NCBI RefSeq assembly: GCF_014287955.1
Contig: NZ_JACOPD010000009.1
Span: 57,725-121,724, forward strand
Direction: 5' to 3'
DNA: 64,000 nt
Source: Lachnospira hominis (ex Liu et al. 2021)
Lineage (GTDB): Bacteria > Bacillota > Clostridia > Lachnospirales > Lachnospiraceae
Shown piece by piece: positions 10,973-19,523 of the stretch. The position numbers were made by a program, and so were the translations under genes. The stretch's first letter is position 1; each line of letters opens with the position of its first letter. Under the pieces are notes generated by a model. The model searched no databases, had not been told where the DNA came from, and saw only the letters and a list, made by a program, of their open reading frames with translations.

Positions 10973-12150
10973 TATATGTAAGAGATTTATTAAAACTTGA
11001 TACATTCAAAGACTTTGAGCTTGTAAGCGGTGAGAATGGTCTTGACAGAGGCGTTTCATGGCCAAATGTTGCACAGACTGTAAGTATAAGAGAATGGCTT
11101 GTCGGAGGAGATGTTATTCTTATGAGTGGCGTAGGCTTAAAGATAACAGATGAATTTCTTACGGATATAGTAATACAGGCGGCGGATGGAAGAGCAGCAT
11201 GTATTATTATGCTTATTAATCCTGAGCATATAGCATCAATTCCACAGGCTGCGATAGACGAGGCTGTGAAAAGAGGCTTTGCGGTTTTTGCGGCACCGTG
11301 GGAGACAAAGCTTTCAAGGGTTATAGGAAGTGTATCTATGCTTGTATCCAATGACAGGCTTGAAGAACGCATGCATAGTGAATTTCTTGACAGACTTTTA
11401 TCAGGTGAGATAAATCATGACGATTCGGCATATCGCCAATCTATGGAAAAATATGGATTGCTTGGAAAAAAAGCCGTGGCAGTTATTGATTATAAATTTG
11501 ATGAAAAATATCTACAGACAGAGAATCAGGCATATCATAATGACCGTGTTATGCGGAAAATGATAAGTCTTTTTGAGCGGTATTTTGGAAAGATTAACTA
11601 TCTTAATCAATATAACCGGCAGGCTTTTATTATCTCCGCTGATAATACAGAAGAAAAAGATATTGTAAATACTATACGTACAATATATAACATATTTATA
11701 AAGGAAAATAAACATGTACATGTGCGTATAGGTATAGGTGAGATTGCACAGGGGTTAGAAGGATTAAAGAAAAGTTATGACCAGTCAAGAATTGCAAGAA
11801 AGACAATAAACAAAAGCGGAGTAATGTTTTATAAAGAACTTGGGATATATCAGCTTTTATTTTACATTGATGACACATCAAAAATAGATGATTATGTAAA
11901 AGAAATTCTTAATCCGCTTTTTATTTATGATAAGAAGAACAATCAGAATCTTATAGATACGCTGAGAGAATATTTAAAGTGCGGACAGAATGTTTCGCAG
12001 GCATCACAGAATCTTTATATACACAGAAATACTATGATAAAAAGAGTTGAAAAAATTGAAGAGCAGCTTGGCTGCTCTATAAAGAATGCTGAAGTTACCA
12101 ATCAGCTTTATAATGCAGTAAAGATATATGATTTATTTTTAAAAAAATAG
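10969..12150 (+). CDS. PucR-family transcriptional regulator
   Basis: 393-residue regulator of the PucR/CdaR type. The N-terminal part (about 1-125) matches the purine-catabolism PucR domain (VRDLL, GLDRGVSWPNVA, EWLVGGDVILMSG). The C-terminal end (about 325-390) is the PucR helix-turn-helix with the hallmark LYIHRNTMIKRVEKIEE. The start at 10969 overlaps the preceding stop by 4 bp; an ATG at 10948 would lie deeper in that gene. Family members control purine or related nitrogen catabolism. The next unit encodes a nucleobase permease whose promoter carries a paired inverted motif, a plausible target. Confidence 0.85.
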   Translation: MIYVRDLLKLDTFKDFELVSGENGLDRGVSWPNVAQTVSIREWLVGGDVILMSGVGLKITDEFLTDIVIQAADGRAACIIMLINPEHIASIPQAAIDEAVKRGFAVFAAPWETKLSRVIGSVSMLVSNDRLEERMHSEFLDRLLSGEINHDDSAYRQSMEKYGLLGKKAVAVIDYKFDEKYLQTENQAYHNDRVMRKMISLFERYFGKINYLNQYNRQAFIISADNTEEKDIVNTIRTIYNIFIKENKHVHVRIGIGEIAQGLEGLKKSYDQSRIARKTINKSGVMFYKELGIYQLLFYIDDTSKIDDYVKEILNPLFIYDKKNNQNLIDTLREYLKCGQNVSQASQNLYIHRNTMIKRVEKIEEQLGCSIKNAEVTNQLYNAVKIYDLFLKK

Positions 12151-12187
12151 AGTCATAAAAACACAAATGATAAAGAAGATGATGGTT

Positions 12188-12236
12188 GATGTGCATATTG
12201 TGCATTAAAAGAGGCAAAATATATGCAGTATGCACA
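12188..12236. promoter_or_regulatory. candidate operator: inverted pair of TGTGCATAyTG motifs
   Basis: ATGTGCATA at 12188-12196 and its exact inverse TATGCACAT at 12228-12236. Similarity continues inward: both halves read TGTGCATA-(T/C)TG-CAT(A/T), apart from a 2-bp insertion in one. The right half touches the TTGAAA box of the next promoter. The regulator encoded just upstream is the obvious candidate binder, but this is inferred. Confidence 0.5.
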
Positions 12237-12265
12237 TTGAAAATTACTATATAAAATAGTATTAT
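12236..12265 (+). promoter_or_regulatory. probable promoter for the NCS2 permease unit
   Basis: TTGAAA (12236-12241), 18-bp spacer, TATTAT (12260-12265). Transcription would start near 12272, only a few bases before the terminator-like hairpin at 12276. No better promoter was found between that hairpin and the permease start. Confidence 0.5.
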
Positions 12266-12275
12266 TCAGACATCA

Positions 12276-12319
12276 AGAGACAACGGAGTCCCTATAAAGG
12301 ACACGTTGTCTCTTTTTTT
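12276..12319 (+). terminator. strong intrinsic terminator between pucR and the NCS2 permease
   Basis: Ten-base-pair stem AGAGACAACG (12276-12285) / CGTTGTCTCT (12304-12313), a small internal loop, an inner GTCC/GGAC stem and a 7-nt loop, followed by a run of T to 12319. It can end the pucR transcript. Because the promoter at 12236-12265 starts RNA just upstream, it may also act as a conditional terminator. Confidence 0.85.
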
Positions 12320-12320
12320 A

Positions 12321-12395
12321 CGCAGGCAACGAGCTAAAGTCCGTAATTGCACGGAAATTTGGCGACTGCAGCGATAGCCAGAGAGATTCGTTTTA
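12321..12395 (+). other. structured leader segment upstream of NCS2 permease (unassigned)
   Basis: Rest of the 318-bp gap 12151-12468. AACGA (12328-12332) can pair with TCGTT (12388-12392), GCTA (12333-12336) with TAGC (12375-12378), and TCCGT (12340-12344) with ACGGA (12351-12355). This gives a nested, bulged fold that could be an aptamer-like domain. I could not match it to a known riboswitch class. From 12396 to 12468 only the ribosome binding site GAGGAG (near 12453) is seen. Confidence 0.35.
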
Positions 12396-12468
12396 TCATA
12401 AAAAGTATTCAAGCCGGCAAGAACTTGATGATTTAACGGATTCAGATTAATTGAGGAGATGAATTAAA

Positions 12469-13800
12469 ATGGAAAATGAAAAATCACCATTGACGGTAGG
12501 CATTAACCAGAAGATGTCGGTTGGCGAACTTTTATTATTCGCAGTACAGCATCTTATGGGTATAACATTTTTACTTGCAGTTCCGGGAATTATCGGTGCT
12601 GCGTGCGGACTTACATCTGCTGATATTGGATATATGGTTCAGTCATGTTTCATAACAGCAGGTCTTGTGACAATACTTCAGTCAATATTTATATTAAAAC
12701 TTCCGGCAGTTCACGGACCAACGGCAGTATTTATGTCAGCAATACTTACAACAGGTGCTGCATATGGACTTGGAACAGCTTATGGCTCAATGTTAATTGC
12801 AGGAATAGTAGTTGCAGTATTATCAATACCTATTGGTAATATTGGTGTAATTGGTAAACTTACAAAAATACTTACATCACCACTTGTATTTGGTACATTA
12901 ATGTTAATTATTGGTACACAGCTTGCAGAGATTGCAATACCGGGATGTTTCGGAACAGCAGGAACTGCTTATTATCCTTGGGTAAATCTTCTTTCAGCAG
13001 TTATAACAATTGTAGTTGCAGCAGGATTTATGCTTTTTGGAAAGAAAGGTCTTATGAAGAGAGGTGCTCTTTTATGGGCAATCATAGTAGGAACAATCTT
13101 TTATGCAATATTCGGACACATTGATTTCAGTTCAGTTGCACAGGCAAAACTTGTAGGACTTCCAAAGATTATGCCATATGGTTTTGGTGTGAATGTCGGT
13201 GTTGTAATACTTATGCTTCTTGCATATCTTCATTCAGTATCAGAGGCACTTGGAATGTACAGCCTCATCGCAGGCTGGGATGGACAGCAGGTTGATGAAC
13301 ACAGGGCAAACGGTGGTATATTCGGACTTGCAGTCGGCAATATTGTCGGTACACTTGTCGGTGGATGTCCGACAACAACATATCCTGAAAATGTAGGTAT
13401 TATAAGAGCAACAGGCGTGGGCAGCCGTTTTGCAACACTTGTTATGGGTATAATAGCAATTTTACTTGGTTTCTTCCCTAAGCTTGGTATGCTTATCGCT
13501 GTAATACCATCACCTGTGTTAAATGGTGCAACAGTAATTCTTTTCGGTATGATTGCATTCAGTGGAGTACAGCATCTTAAAGATGTTGAGTGGGATGATA
13601 TGAACGTAATTACAGCAGCAGTTCCTTATATAATTGCAATTGGATGTATGTTCCTTCCTGCAGATTTTACAGCAATGCTTCCATCGGCAGTTCAGAGTAT
13701 TGTAACACAGCCAATGCTTGTCGGTATTATTTTACTTATAATATTAAATCTTTTAAATAATACACTTCTTCGTCCACTTTTTGAGAAGTCTGAACAATAA
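12469..13800 (+). CDS. NCS2-family nucleobase (uracil/xanthine) permease
   Basis: 443-residue membrane transporter of the NCS2/NAT family, importing uracil, xanthine or a related base. Evidence: the QH motif (Q27-H28) in helix 1, the family glutamate E259 in SVSEALG and the NAT signature ENVGIIRATG at 307-316 matching [QEP]NxGxxxxT[RKG]. About 14 hydrophobic segments. GAGGAG precedes the ATG by about 10 bp. It follows a PucR regulator and precedes an isochorismatase-fold hydrolase and a BMP-type nucleoside importer, so a base-salvage role is likely; purine versus pyrimidine cannot be decided. Confidence 0.88.
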   Translation: MENEKSPLTVGINQKMSVGELLLFAVQHLMGITFLLAVPGIIGAACGLTSADIGYMVQSCFITAGLVTILQSIFILKLPAVHGPTAVFMSAILTTGAAYGLGTAYGSMLIAGIVVAVLSIPIGNIGVIGKLTKILTSPLVFGTLMLIIGTQLAEIAIPGCFGTAGTAYYPWVNLLSAVITIVVAAGFMLFGKKGLMKRGALLWAIIVGTIFYAIFGHIDFSSVAQAKLVGLPKIMPYGFGVNVGVVILMLLAYLHSVSEALGMYSLIAGWDGQQVDEHRANGGIFGLAVGNIVGTLVGGCPTTTYPENVGIIRATGVGSRFATLVMGIIAILLGFFPKLGMLIAVIPSPVLNGATVILFGMIAFSGVQHLKDVEWDDMNVITAAVPYIIAIGCMFLPADFTAMLPSAVQSIVTQPMLVGIILLIILNLLNNTLLRPLFEKSEQ

Positions 13801-13855
13801 TGAAGTAATAAAAAAGTTACTGCACAAATATAGAAAATAAAGGAGATTAACAATT

Positions 13856-14533
13856 ATGAAAGCTTATTTTGATAATGTAAGAAAAGATGTTCCTGAGAAT
13901 ATTCATGATATATTTCTTGAAAAGGAGGGAACAGCAGTTATAACAATAGATATGCACGAAGGTCATCTTTCAACAGACCCTGATTGTCCATGCCCTTCTC
14001 CAAGAGGAAGACAGATTATAGAACCGCTTAACAAATTCATGGAAGAGGCAAGAGCACTTAACATTCCTATAATTCATGTGCGTTCAGTATTAAGAAAAGG
14101 CGGAGTTGATGAAAAACTTAATCCATCAGCATGGAGACTTGTATTTCCTATTACAGTCGGTGAAATTCCTAATATAGCAGAGCATGCAATTGAGGGTACA
14201 AAGTGGAATAAATTCTCTATAGATGTACATGACGAAGATTTGATTGTAAGTACAAAAAAGAGACTGAGTGCATTTTATCCTACTGATCTTGAAATGCTTT
14301 TAAGAAATATGGGAATAAAAAGAATTGTCCTCACAGGTTGTATGACAGACTGCTGTGTATTAAATACGGCATTTGATGGTGCAAACAGAGATTTCAGAAT
14401 AGTAGTTCCAAGAGATCTTACAAGAGGTAGTGAACATCTTGAAGAAGCAGCTTTAAGAATCATATCGCTTCATCTTGGACTTGTTGTTGATTCAGCAGAA
14501 CTTCTTGAAGACTGGAAGGACCAGACAAAATAA
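13856..14533 (+). CDS. isochorismatase-family cysteine hydrolase
   Basis: 225-residue amidohydrolase of the isochorismatase fold. The catalytic triad is visible: D32 in ITIDMHEGH, K134 ahead of RLSAF and C167 in TGCMTDCCV. Family members include nicotinamidase, N-carbamoylsarcosine amidase and the ureidoacrylate hydrolase of pyrimidine breakdown. Its position directly after a nucleobase permease suggests an amide or carbamoyl compound from base catabolism, but the substrate is not determined. The ribosome binding site is AAGGAG, with a 55-bp gap to the permease, and a terminator follows. Confidence 0.8.
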   Translation: MKAYFDNVRKDVPENIHDIFLEKEGTAVITIDMHEGHLSTDPDCPCPSPRGRQIIEPLNKFMEEARALNIPIIHVRSVLRKGGVDEKLNPSAWRLVFPITVGEIPNIAEHAIEGTKWNKFSIDVHDEDLIVSTKKRLSAFYPTDLEMLLRNMGIKRIVLTGCMTDCCVLNTAFDGANRDFRIVVPRDLTRGSEHLEEAALRIISLHLGLVVDSAELLEDWKDQTK

Positions 14534-14551
14534 AAAGTTTATAAATATTAA

Positions 14552-14589
14552 GACAAAGGAGTCTGCATAAATATATGCAGGCTTTTTTT
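14552..14589 (+). terminator. intrinsic terminator after the cysteine hydrolase
   Basis: Stem AGTCTGCATA (14560-14569) / TATGCAGGCT (14574-14583) with one G-T pair, 4-nt loop, then seven T residues; GACAAA upstream can extend the stem with TTTGTC. No clear new promoter was found between here and the BMP lipoprotein, so that operon may rely on read-through. Confidence 0.9.
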
Positions 14590-14640
14590 GTCATATAGGA
14601 GGACAAATTAGCCAGAATCCCTGGCAGAAATGGAGAGAAT

Positions 14641-15786
14641 ATGAAAAAAATTAATATTTTAATATTTATCATGCTTATATTTGCATTTATCCTGACCGGA
14701 TGTTCAGGCAGCAAGGCATCGGGGGTGACAGAGGGTGTAAAAGTAAATAAAGAAGATTTAAAAATTGGTTTTGTACATTATTCCGACCCAAGTGACCAGG
14801 GATACACATATACGCATGATAGTTCAACATGGAAAATGGCAGCAGCATTAGGGATAGACAAATCGCAGATTATAAATAAATATAATGTACCTGATACAGC
14901 GGAGGCTGCAACTGCATTTCGTGAGCTTGCTGAGGATGGATGTCAGATTATATTTTCAACGTCGCATGGACATGAAGATTACCTGTTAGAGGTTGCTTTC
15001 GAGTATCCGAATGTAGTTTTCTGTCATTTCAGCGGCGTTAAAGCTGCATCAAGCGGACTTTCAAATGTTCACAATTATTTTGGCGACATTGCACAGGTGC
15101 GTTATCTGTCAGGAGTAGTTGCAGGTCTTACTACAAAAACAAACAAAATCGGATATGTCTGTGCAATGGATTACACAGAAGTAAATAATGGACTTGATGC
15201 ATATTATCTCGGAGCAAAAAGTGTTAATCCGGATATTGAAGTAAGTGCGACATATCTTAATAAATGGTATGCCCCTGCACTTGAAGGTCAGGCAACAAAA
15301 TCGCTTATAGATTCAGGATGTGATGTTATAAGCCACCATGCAGATTCAACGGCTGGTGCCGTTACATGTCAGGAAAATGGTGCATTTTTCATACCATACA
15401 ACAGTGATATGAGCAGTGCAGCACCGAATGCTGTTCTTACTTCTGTAAGATGGGATACATCATCTTATCTGATAATGGTGGTCCAGAATATACTTGACGG
15501 AACGCCGTCAAAGATTCCTGCTGACTATACAGGAACGCTTGAAAATGGGATGATTTATCTTGCAGATATAAATTATTCGCTGCTTGATTCTGATACGGCA
15601 GAAAAAGTAAAAAATGCAGTGGCGGATGCGGCAGCAGGCTTTGAAAACGGTACTAAACATGTATTTTGTGGTCCACTTTATAATCAAAGTGGAAAAGAGC
15701 TTGTAAAAGCAGGAGAAGTCTATATAGAACCCAAATCATCACCTACATTTGGAGAGGTTTTGCAGGGGATAGATATTAAAAAATAA
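14641..15786 (+). CDS. BMP-family substrate-binding lipoprotein
   Basis: 381-residue extracellular solute-binding lipoprotein. Lys-rich start, hydrophobic stretch and lipobox LTGC, lipidated at C21. The mature part shows the basic-membrane-protein fold: KIGFVHYSDPSDQGYTYTHD near residue 40, GCQIIFSTSHGHED near 100 and the SGVVAGL segment near 158. This family binds nucleosides in characterised cases (BmpA/PnrA type). It heads an importer operon with one double ATPase and two permeases. Substrate nucleoside is likely, given the NCS2 and PucR neighbours, but not proven. Confidence 0.85.
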   Translation: MKKINILIFIMLIFAFILTGCSGSKASGVTEGVKVNKEDLKIGFVHYSDPSDQGYTYTHDSSTWKMAAALGIDKSQIINKYNVPDTAEAATAFRELAEDGCQIIFSTSHGHEDYLLEVAFEYPNVVFCHFSGVKAASSGLSNVHNYFGDIAQVRYLSGVVAGLTTKTNKIGYVCAMDYTEVNNGLDAYYLGAKSVNPDIEVSATYLNKWYAPALEGQATKSLIDSGCDVISHHADSTAGAVTCQENGAFFIPYNSDMSSAAPNAVLTSVRWDTSSYLIMVVQNILDGTPSKIPADYTGTLENGMIYLADINYSLLDSDTAEKVKNAVADAAAGFENGTKHVFCGPLYNQSGKELVKAGEVYIEPKSSPTFGEVLQGIDIKK

Positions 15787-15813
15787 AATTATTACTTTGC
15801 AAAGAAAGGCAGA

Positions 15814-17340
15814 ATGGCTATGGAAGTTGTATTAGAGACAAAAAATTTATGCAAATCATTTGGAGCCGTAATGGTTAATGACAAAATAAATCTTACACTT
15901 CACAGAGGTGAAATAATGGCGGTTCTGGGTGAAAACGGTTCTGGAAAGACAACGCTTATAAATATGATTGGCGGAATATATTATCCTGACAGCGGTTCAA
16001 TTTATTATGAAAATAAAAGAGTTGAAATACGTTCACCAAAAGATGCAGACAGGCTTGGAATTGGAGTTGTGCATCAGCATTTTAAGTTAGTTTCTTCTAT
16101 GGATGCAGTAGAAAATATTGAGATTGCCCTTTCGGATAAAGAATATAAAAATAAAGCAGATATCCGTAAGAGAATAACTGATGTGGCAAAAAAGTATGGA
16201 TTTACAGTAAATCCGGACAAAAAAATATGCGATATGTCAGTTTCCGAAAAACAGACAGTAGAAATAATAAAAGCAATAATAAAAGGTGCTGAGATTCTAA
16301 TACTTGATGAGCCAACGGCAGTTCTTACACCACAAGAGAGCAGCAGTCTTTTTAATGTAATCCGCTCAATGAAAAAAGACGGCAAATCAATAATAATCAT
16401 TACACATAAATTGCAGGAAGTTCTTGATATTTCTGATAATGTATACATTATGCGTAAAGGACGTTACATAGATACATTAAAGACAAGTGAAACAGACGAA
16501 AATGAGCTTGCCTGTAAAATGGTAGGAAAAACAGTCACATTGCAGATTGCACGTACATCTTACGAAAAGAAAAAAACAGTTCTTTCAGTGCACAACATAA
16601 GCTGTCTTTCTGATGATAAAACGGTTGGTCTTTCAGATGTTTCATTTGATTTAAAATCAGGAGAAATACTTGGAATTGCGGGAATATCAGGAAGCGGACA
16701 GAAAGAACTTTGTGAGTGTATAGACGGCATACGTGAAGTTACATCAGGAAAAATAAAATATTATGCCGAAGAAGGAAATTTTGATATAACCAATAAAAAA
16801 CCGGAATGGCGAAGAAAAAATAAAACAGGATTTGGATTCGTTCCGGAAGACAGGCTTGGAATGGGACTTATCGCTTCATCGGATATGGTAGATAATATGG
16901 TGTTAAAATCATATAAAGATGAAGCCGGTGCATTTTTGCATAGGAAAAAGGCTGCTGATATAGCAAAATATCTTATTAAAAAGCTTGATATTGCAACTCC
17001 CGGTATTCATACGCCGGTGAGAATGTTATCCGGGGGCAATGTCCAGAAGGTGCTTCTTGGAAGAGAAATTGAGGCAGGGCGAGATGTGCTTATAGTTTCA
17101 TATCCGGTGCGTGGTCTTGATATTAATTCATCATATATGATTTACAACCTTCTTGATGAAGAAAGAAAAAGAGGAACAGCAATAATATTTGTAGGAGAAG
17201 ACCTGGATGTTTTAATGGCATTGTCAGACAGAATCATGGTTATGGCAGACCATAGGATAGCCGGAATTACTGATGCAAGAACAGTTACAAAAGATTATCT
17301 GGGTTCACTAATGACAGATACGAAAGGGCAGGTGATATAA
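15814..17340 (+). CDS. nucleoside ABC importer, duplicated ATPase subunit
   Basis: 508-residue protein with two fused ABC ATPase domains, the layout of NupA/sugar-type importers. Domain 1 has GENGSGKTT near residue 44, a modified signature MSVSEKQ and LILDEPTAVLTP. Domain 2 has GISGSGQKE in place of a canonical Walker A, signature LSGGNVQK and VSYPVRGLDINSS where DEPTRGLD is usual, so it is the degenerate half typical of the family. AAAGG precedes the start at 15814. It follows the BMP lipoprotein by 27 bp and ends 1 bp before the first permease. Confidence 0.88.
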   Translation: MAMEVVLETKNLCKSFGAVMVNDKINLTLHRGEIMAVLGENGSGKTTLINMIGGIYYPDSGSIYYENKRVEIRSPKDADRLGIGVVHQHFKLVSSMDAVENIEIALSDKEYKNKADIRKRITDVAKKYGFTVNPDKKICDMSVSEKQTVEIIKAIIKGAEILILDEPTAVLTPQESSSLFNVIRSMKKDGKSIIIITHKLQEVLDISDNVYIMRKGRYIDTLKTSETDENELACKMVGKTVTLQIARTSYEKKKTVLSVHNISCLSDDKTVGLSDVSFDLKSGEILGIAGISGSGQKELCECIDGIREVTSGKIKYYAEEGNFDITNKKPEWRRKNKTGFGFVPEDRLGMGLIASSDMVDNMVLKSYKDEAGAFLHRKKAADIAKYLIKKLDIATPGIHTPVRMLSGGNVQKVLLGREIEAGRDVLIVSYPVRGLDINSSYMIYNLLDEERKRGTAIIFVGEDLDVLMALSDRIMVMADHRIAGITDARTVTKDYLGSLMTDTKGQVI

Positions 17341-17341
17341 A

Positions 17342-18472
17342 ATGGAAAATAAAAAAGAAAAACAACGATTTGCAAGAATAATAAAAAGACCATATATATC
17401 GGATGCTCATTCATTGATTATACGTGTGATTGCATTTGTGTTTTCTTTTATTGTGGTAAGTATTCTGCTTTTATGCATGCATTTTAATCCGTTTAATGTA
17501 TTTGCTGTAATGTTAAAAGGTGCATTTGGAAAAGAATTTCTTATAAGAGAAACAGTAAAGGGAACTATTCCGCTAGTTATAACAGCGACAGGTCTGTCAC
17601 TTGCATTTAGAATGAAATTCTGGAATATAGGTGGAGAGGGACAGATACTTATAGGTGGCATAGCGGCTACAGCTGTGTCATTTATTTTTGGCAGGTCAAT
17701 TCCGCAGTGGGTTTTATTATCGCTTATGGCAGCAGCTTCAATTATTATGGCAGGACTGTATGGCATGATACCCGCAGTATTTAAGGCAAAATTTAAGACA
17801 AATGAGACACTGCTTACACTTATGTTTAATTATATTGCAACACAGCTGATAGTCATGCTTCAGAATACAAGGAGCTGGCAGGATGCTGCAAATAATTTTC
17901 CAAAGGTAAGAATGCTTGACTTTTATAGCAGGCTTCCAAGAGTGTTTGGAGTACATATTGGCTGGATAATTGCACTTGTCATGCTTGTTCTCTATTATTT
18001 TTATATACAGAAAACAAAGCATGGATATGAGATTAAAGTTATAGGCGATTCGATGGAGACAGCACGATATGCAGGCATTAACGCATCAAAAGTCATGATA
18101 CGGACGATGTTTTTGTCGGCAGCGTTATGTGGACTTGCAGGATTTCTTCAGGTTGCAGGAGCAGACGGAACATTGTCAGAATCAACAGCCGGAGGAGTCG
18201 GATTTACAGCAATTATGGTTGCTTGGATGGCAGATATGAAACCGGTAAGAATTCTTATAATGTCGGCGTTTATAGCAATTCTTAACCGTGGTGCCGGAAA
18301 TCTTCAGACGGTATATCTTATTCCATCATCATTTGCCAATATAATGATAGGTATAATACTTTTGTTTATGTTAGGCTGTGAATTTTTCATAAAATACAAA
18401 GTTTCATTTTCATTTATGTCAGGAAGGAAATCATCCGCGATAAATGATAAAGGAGGCAGATATGATTATTAA
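17342..18472 (+). CDS. nucleoside ABC importer permease 1
   Basis: 376-residue inner-membrane permease of the BPD_transp_2 type, about 9-10 hydrophobic segments. Contains the GEGQILIGGIAAT segment near residue 99 and the coupling region YEIKVIGDSMETARYAGIN near 226, both typical of nucleoside/branched-chain importer permeases. It starts 1 bp after the ATPase gene and overlaps the next permease by 11 bp, so the two are tightly coupled. Confidence 0.87.
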   Translation: MENKKEKQRFARIIKRPYISDAHSLIIRVIAFVFSFIVVSILLLCMHFNPFNVFAVMLKGAFGKEFLIRETVKGTIPLVITATGLSLAFRMKFWNIGGEGQILIGGIAATAVSFIFGRSIPQWVLLSLMAAASIIMAGLYGMIPAVFKAKFKTNETLLTLMFNYIATQLIVMLQNTRSWQDAANNFPKVRMLDFYSRLPRVFGVHIGWIIALVMLVLYYFYIQKTKHGYEIKVIGDSMETARYAGINASKVMIRTMFLSAALCGLAGFLQVAGADGTLSESTAGGVGFTAIMVAWMADMKPVRILIMSAFIAILNRGAGNLQTVYLIPSSFANIMIGIILLFMLGCEFFIKYKVSFSFMSGRKSSAINDKGGRYDY

Positions 18473-19427
18473 TTTTCTTATTGCGGCAGTTCTTGCCGGT
18501 GCACCGCTTGTTCTTGCAACAGTTGGCGAAATAATTACAGAAAAATCGGGAAATATTAATCTAGGTGTGGAAGGCACAATGTATATTGGTGCCGTTGCCT
18601 CGCTGGCTGGTGCCGTTGCTGCAGAAAAATTAGGTCTGTCAGGTTTTGGGGTGGCAGCAGTATCATTTATTGCAGGAGCGTTAAGCGGTATGATAACGTC
18701 AGCACTTTTTGGATTTATGACAATATCGTTGAGAGTAAACCAGAATGTTGTCGGACTTATCATAACAATTATGGGAACAGGCATTGGCAATTTTTTTGGT
18801 GAACTTATGGGTCAGGGAGCAGGCGGATATATCAGCGTTACAGATGAAACAAAAGCTGTATTTTCGGGAATACATATTCCGGGTTTATCTTCTGTTCCGG
18901 TTATTGGTGAATTACTGTTTTCATACAATGGAATGGTATATTTCTCACTTGCAGCAGCTTTGGCGGCTTTTTTCATAATTAAAAAGACAAAAATTGGATT
19001 AAAGCTGACAGCAGTGGGCGAGAACCCATATGCAGCTGATGCGGCAGGTGTTTCAGTGACAAAATACCGCTATATTGCCTCTGTTATTGGAGGTGCTTTG
19101 TGTGGACTCGCCGGAATGTATATGTGTATGGTAACAAATTCGGGAGTATGGGTTCATGGCTGCATAAGCGGATATGGCTGGCTTGCTGTTGCTCTTGTGA
19201 TTTTTTCAGCATGGAATCCGTTAAAATCAATTTTTTGCAGCATAATATTCGGTGCACTTATGATAATGAGGCTTTATATTGCAATTCCGGGGCTTAATCC
19301 ATTTATATATGATATGTGTCCATATATTGTAACAAGCATAGTTATTATAATTACAAGCATAAGAAAAACAGGAAAAGATCATATTCCTGAATCACTTGGT
19401 GAAAATTATTACAGGGAAGAAAGGTGA
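18462..19427 (+). CDS. nucleoside ABC importer permease 2
   Basis: 321-residue partner permease. An NLGVEGTMYIGAVA segment lies near residue 30, with a coupling motif LKLTAVGENPYAADAAGV near 185. The start at 18462 is set by AAAGGAGG at 18449-18456; an in-frame ATG at 18444 precedes that site and is rejected. It completes the lipoprotein-ATPase-permease-permease set. No terminator is visible before the next promoter at 19463. Confidence 0.87.
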   Translation: MIINFLIAAVLAGAPLVLATVGEIITEKSGNINLGVEGTMYIGAVASLAGAVAAEKLGLSGFGVAAVSFIAGALSGMITSALFGFMTISLRVNQNVVGLIITIMGTGIGNFFGELMGQGAGGYISVTDETKAVFSGIHIPGLSSVPVIGELLFSYNGMVYFSLAAALAAFFIIKKTKIGLKLTAVGENPYAADAAGVSVTKYRYIASVIGGALCGLAGMYMCMVTNSGVWVHGCISGYGWLAVALVIFSAWNPLKSIFCSIIFGALMIMRLYIAIPGLNPFIYDMCPYIVTSIVIIITSIRKTGKDHIPESLGENYYREER

Positions 19428-19462
19428 CTGGTCTGATTTAAAAAAATATAAAAAAAAGGAGC

Positions 19463-19506
19463 TTGACATCTAAAAATATTGACAATACAATAGTTGCATA
19501 TACAAC
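19463..19506 (+). promoter_or_regulatory. promoter and MarR-type operator for the ABC exporter
   Basis: TTGACA (19463-19468), 17-bp spacer, TACAAT (19486-19491). Immediately downstream is the interrupted palindrome GTTGCATATACAAC (19493-19506), the size and AT core expected of a MarR-family operator and placed to block transcription start. A MarR gene lies at the end of the unit. Confidence 0.75.
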
Positions 19507-19523
19507 AATTGGAGGTGCAACTA

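Noticed and set aside
12241..12320. SAM riboswitch or purine riboswitch
   Set aside because: ATCAAGAGA and GGAGTCCC recall fragments of S-box leaders, but the long perfect terminator stem uses these bases and the conserved cores are absent.
12370..12392. PyrR-binding loop
   Set aside because: CCAGAGAG resembles the PyrR loop core, but the flanking stem is poor and no terminator lies downstream before the permease.
12321..12395. c-di-GMP-I (GEMM) riboswitch
   Set aside because: The GCTAAA and GATAGCCA pieces look similar, but the first GNRA-capped hairpin and the GACGCAAAGC core are missing.
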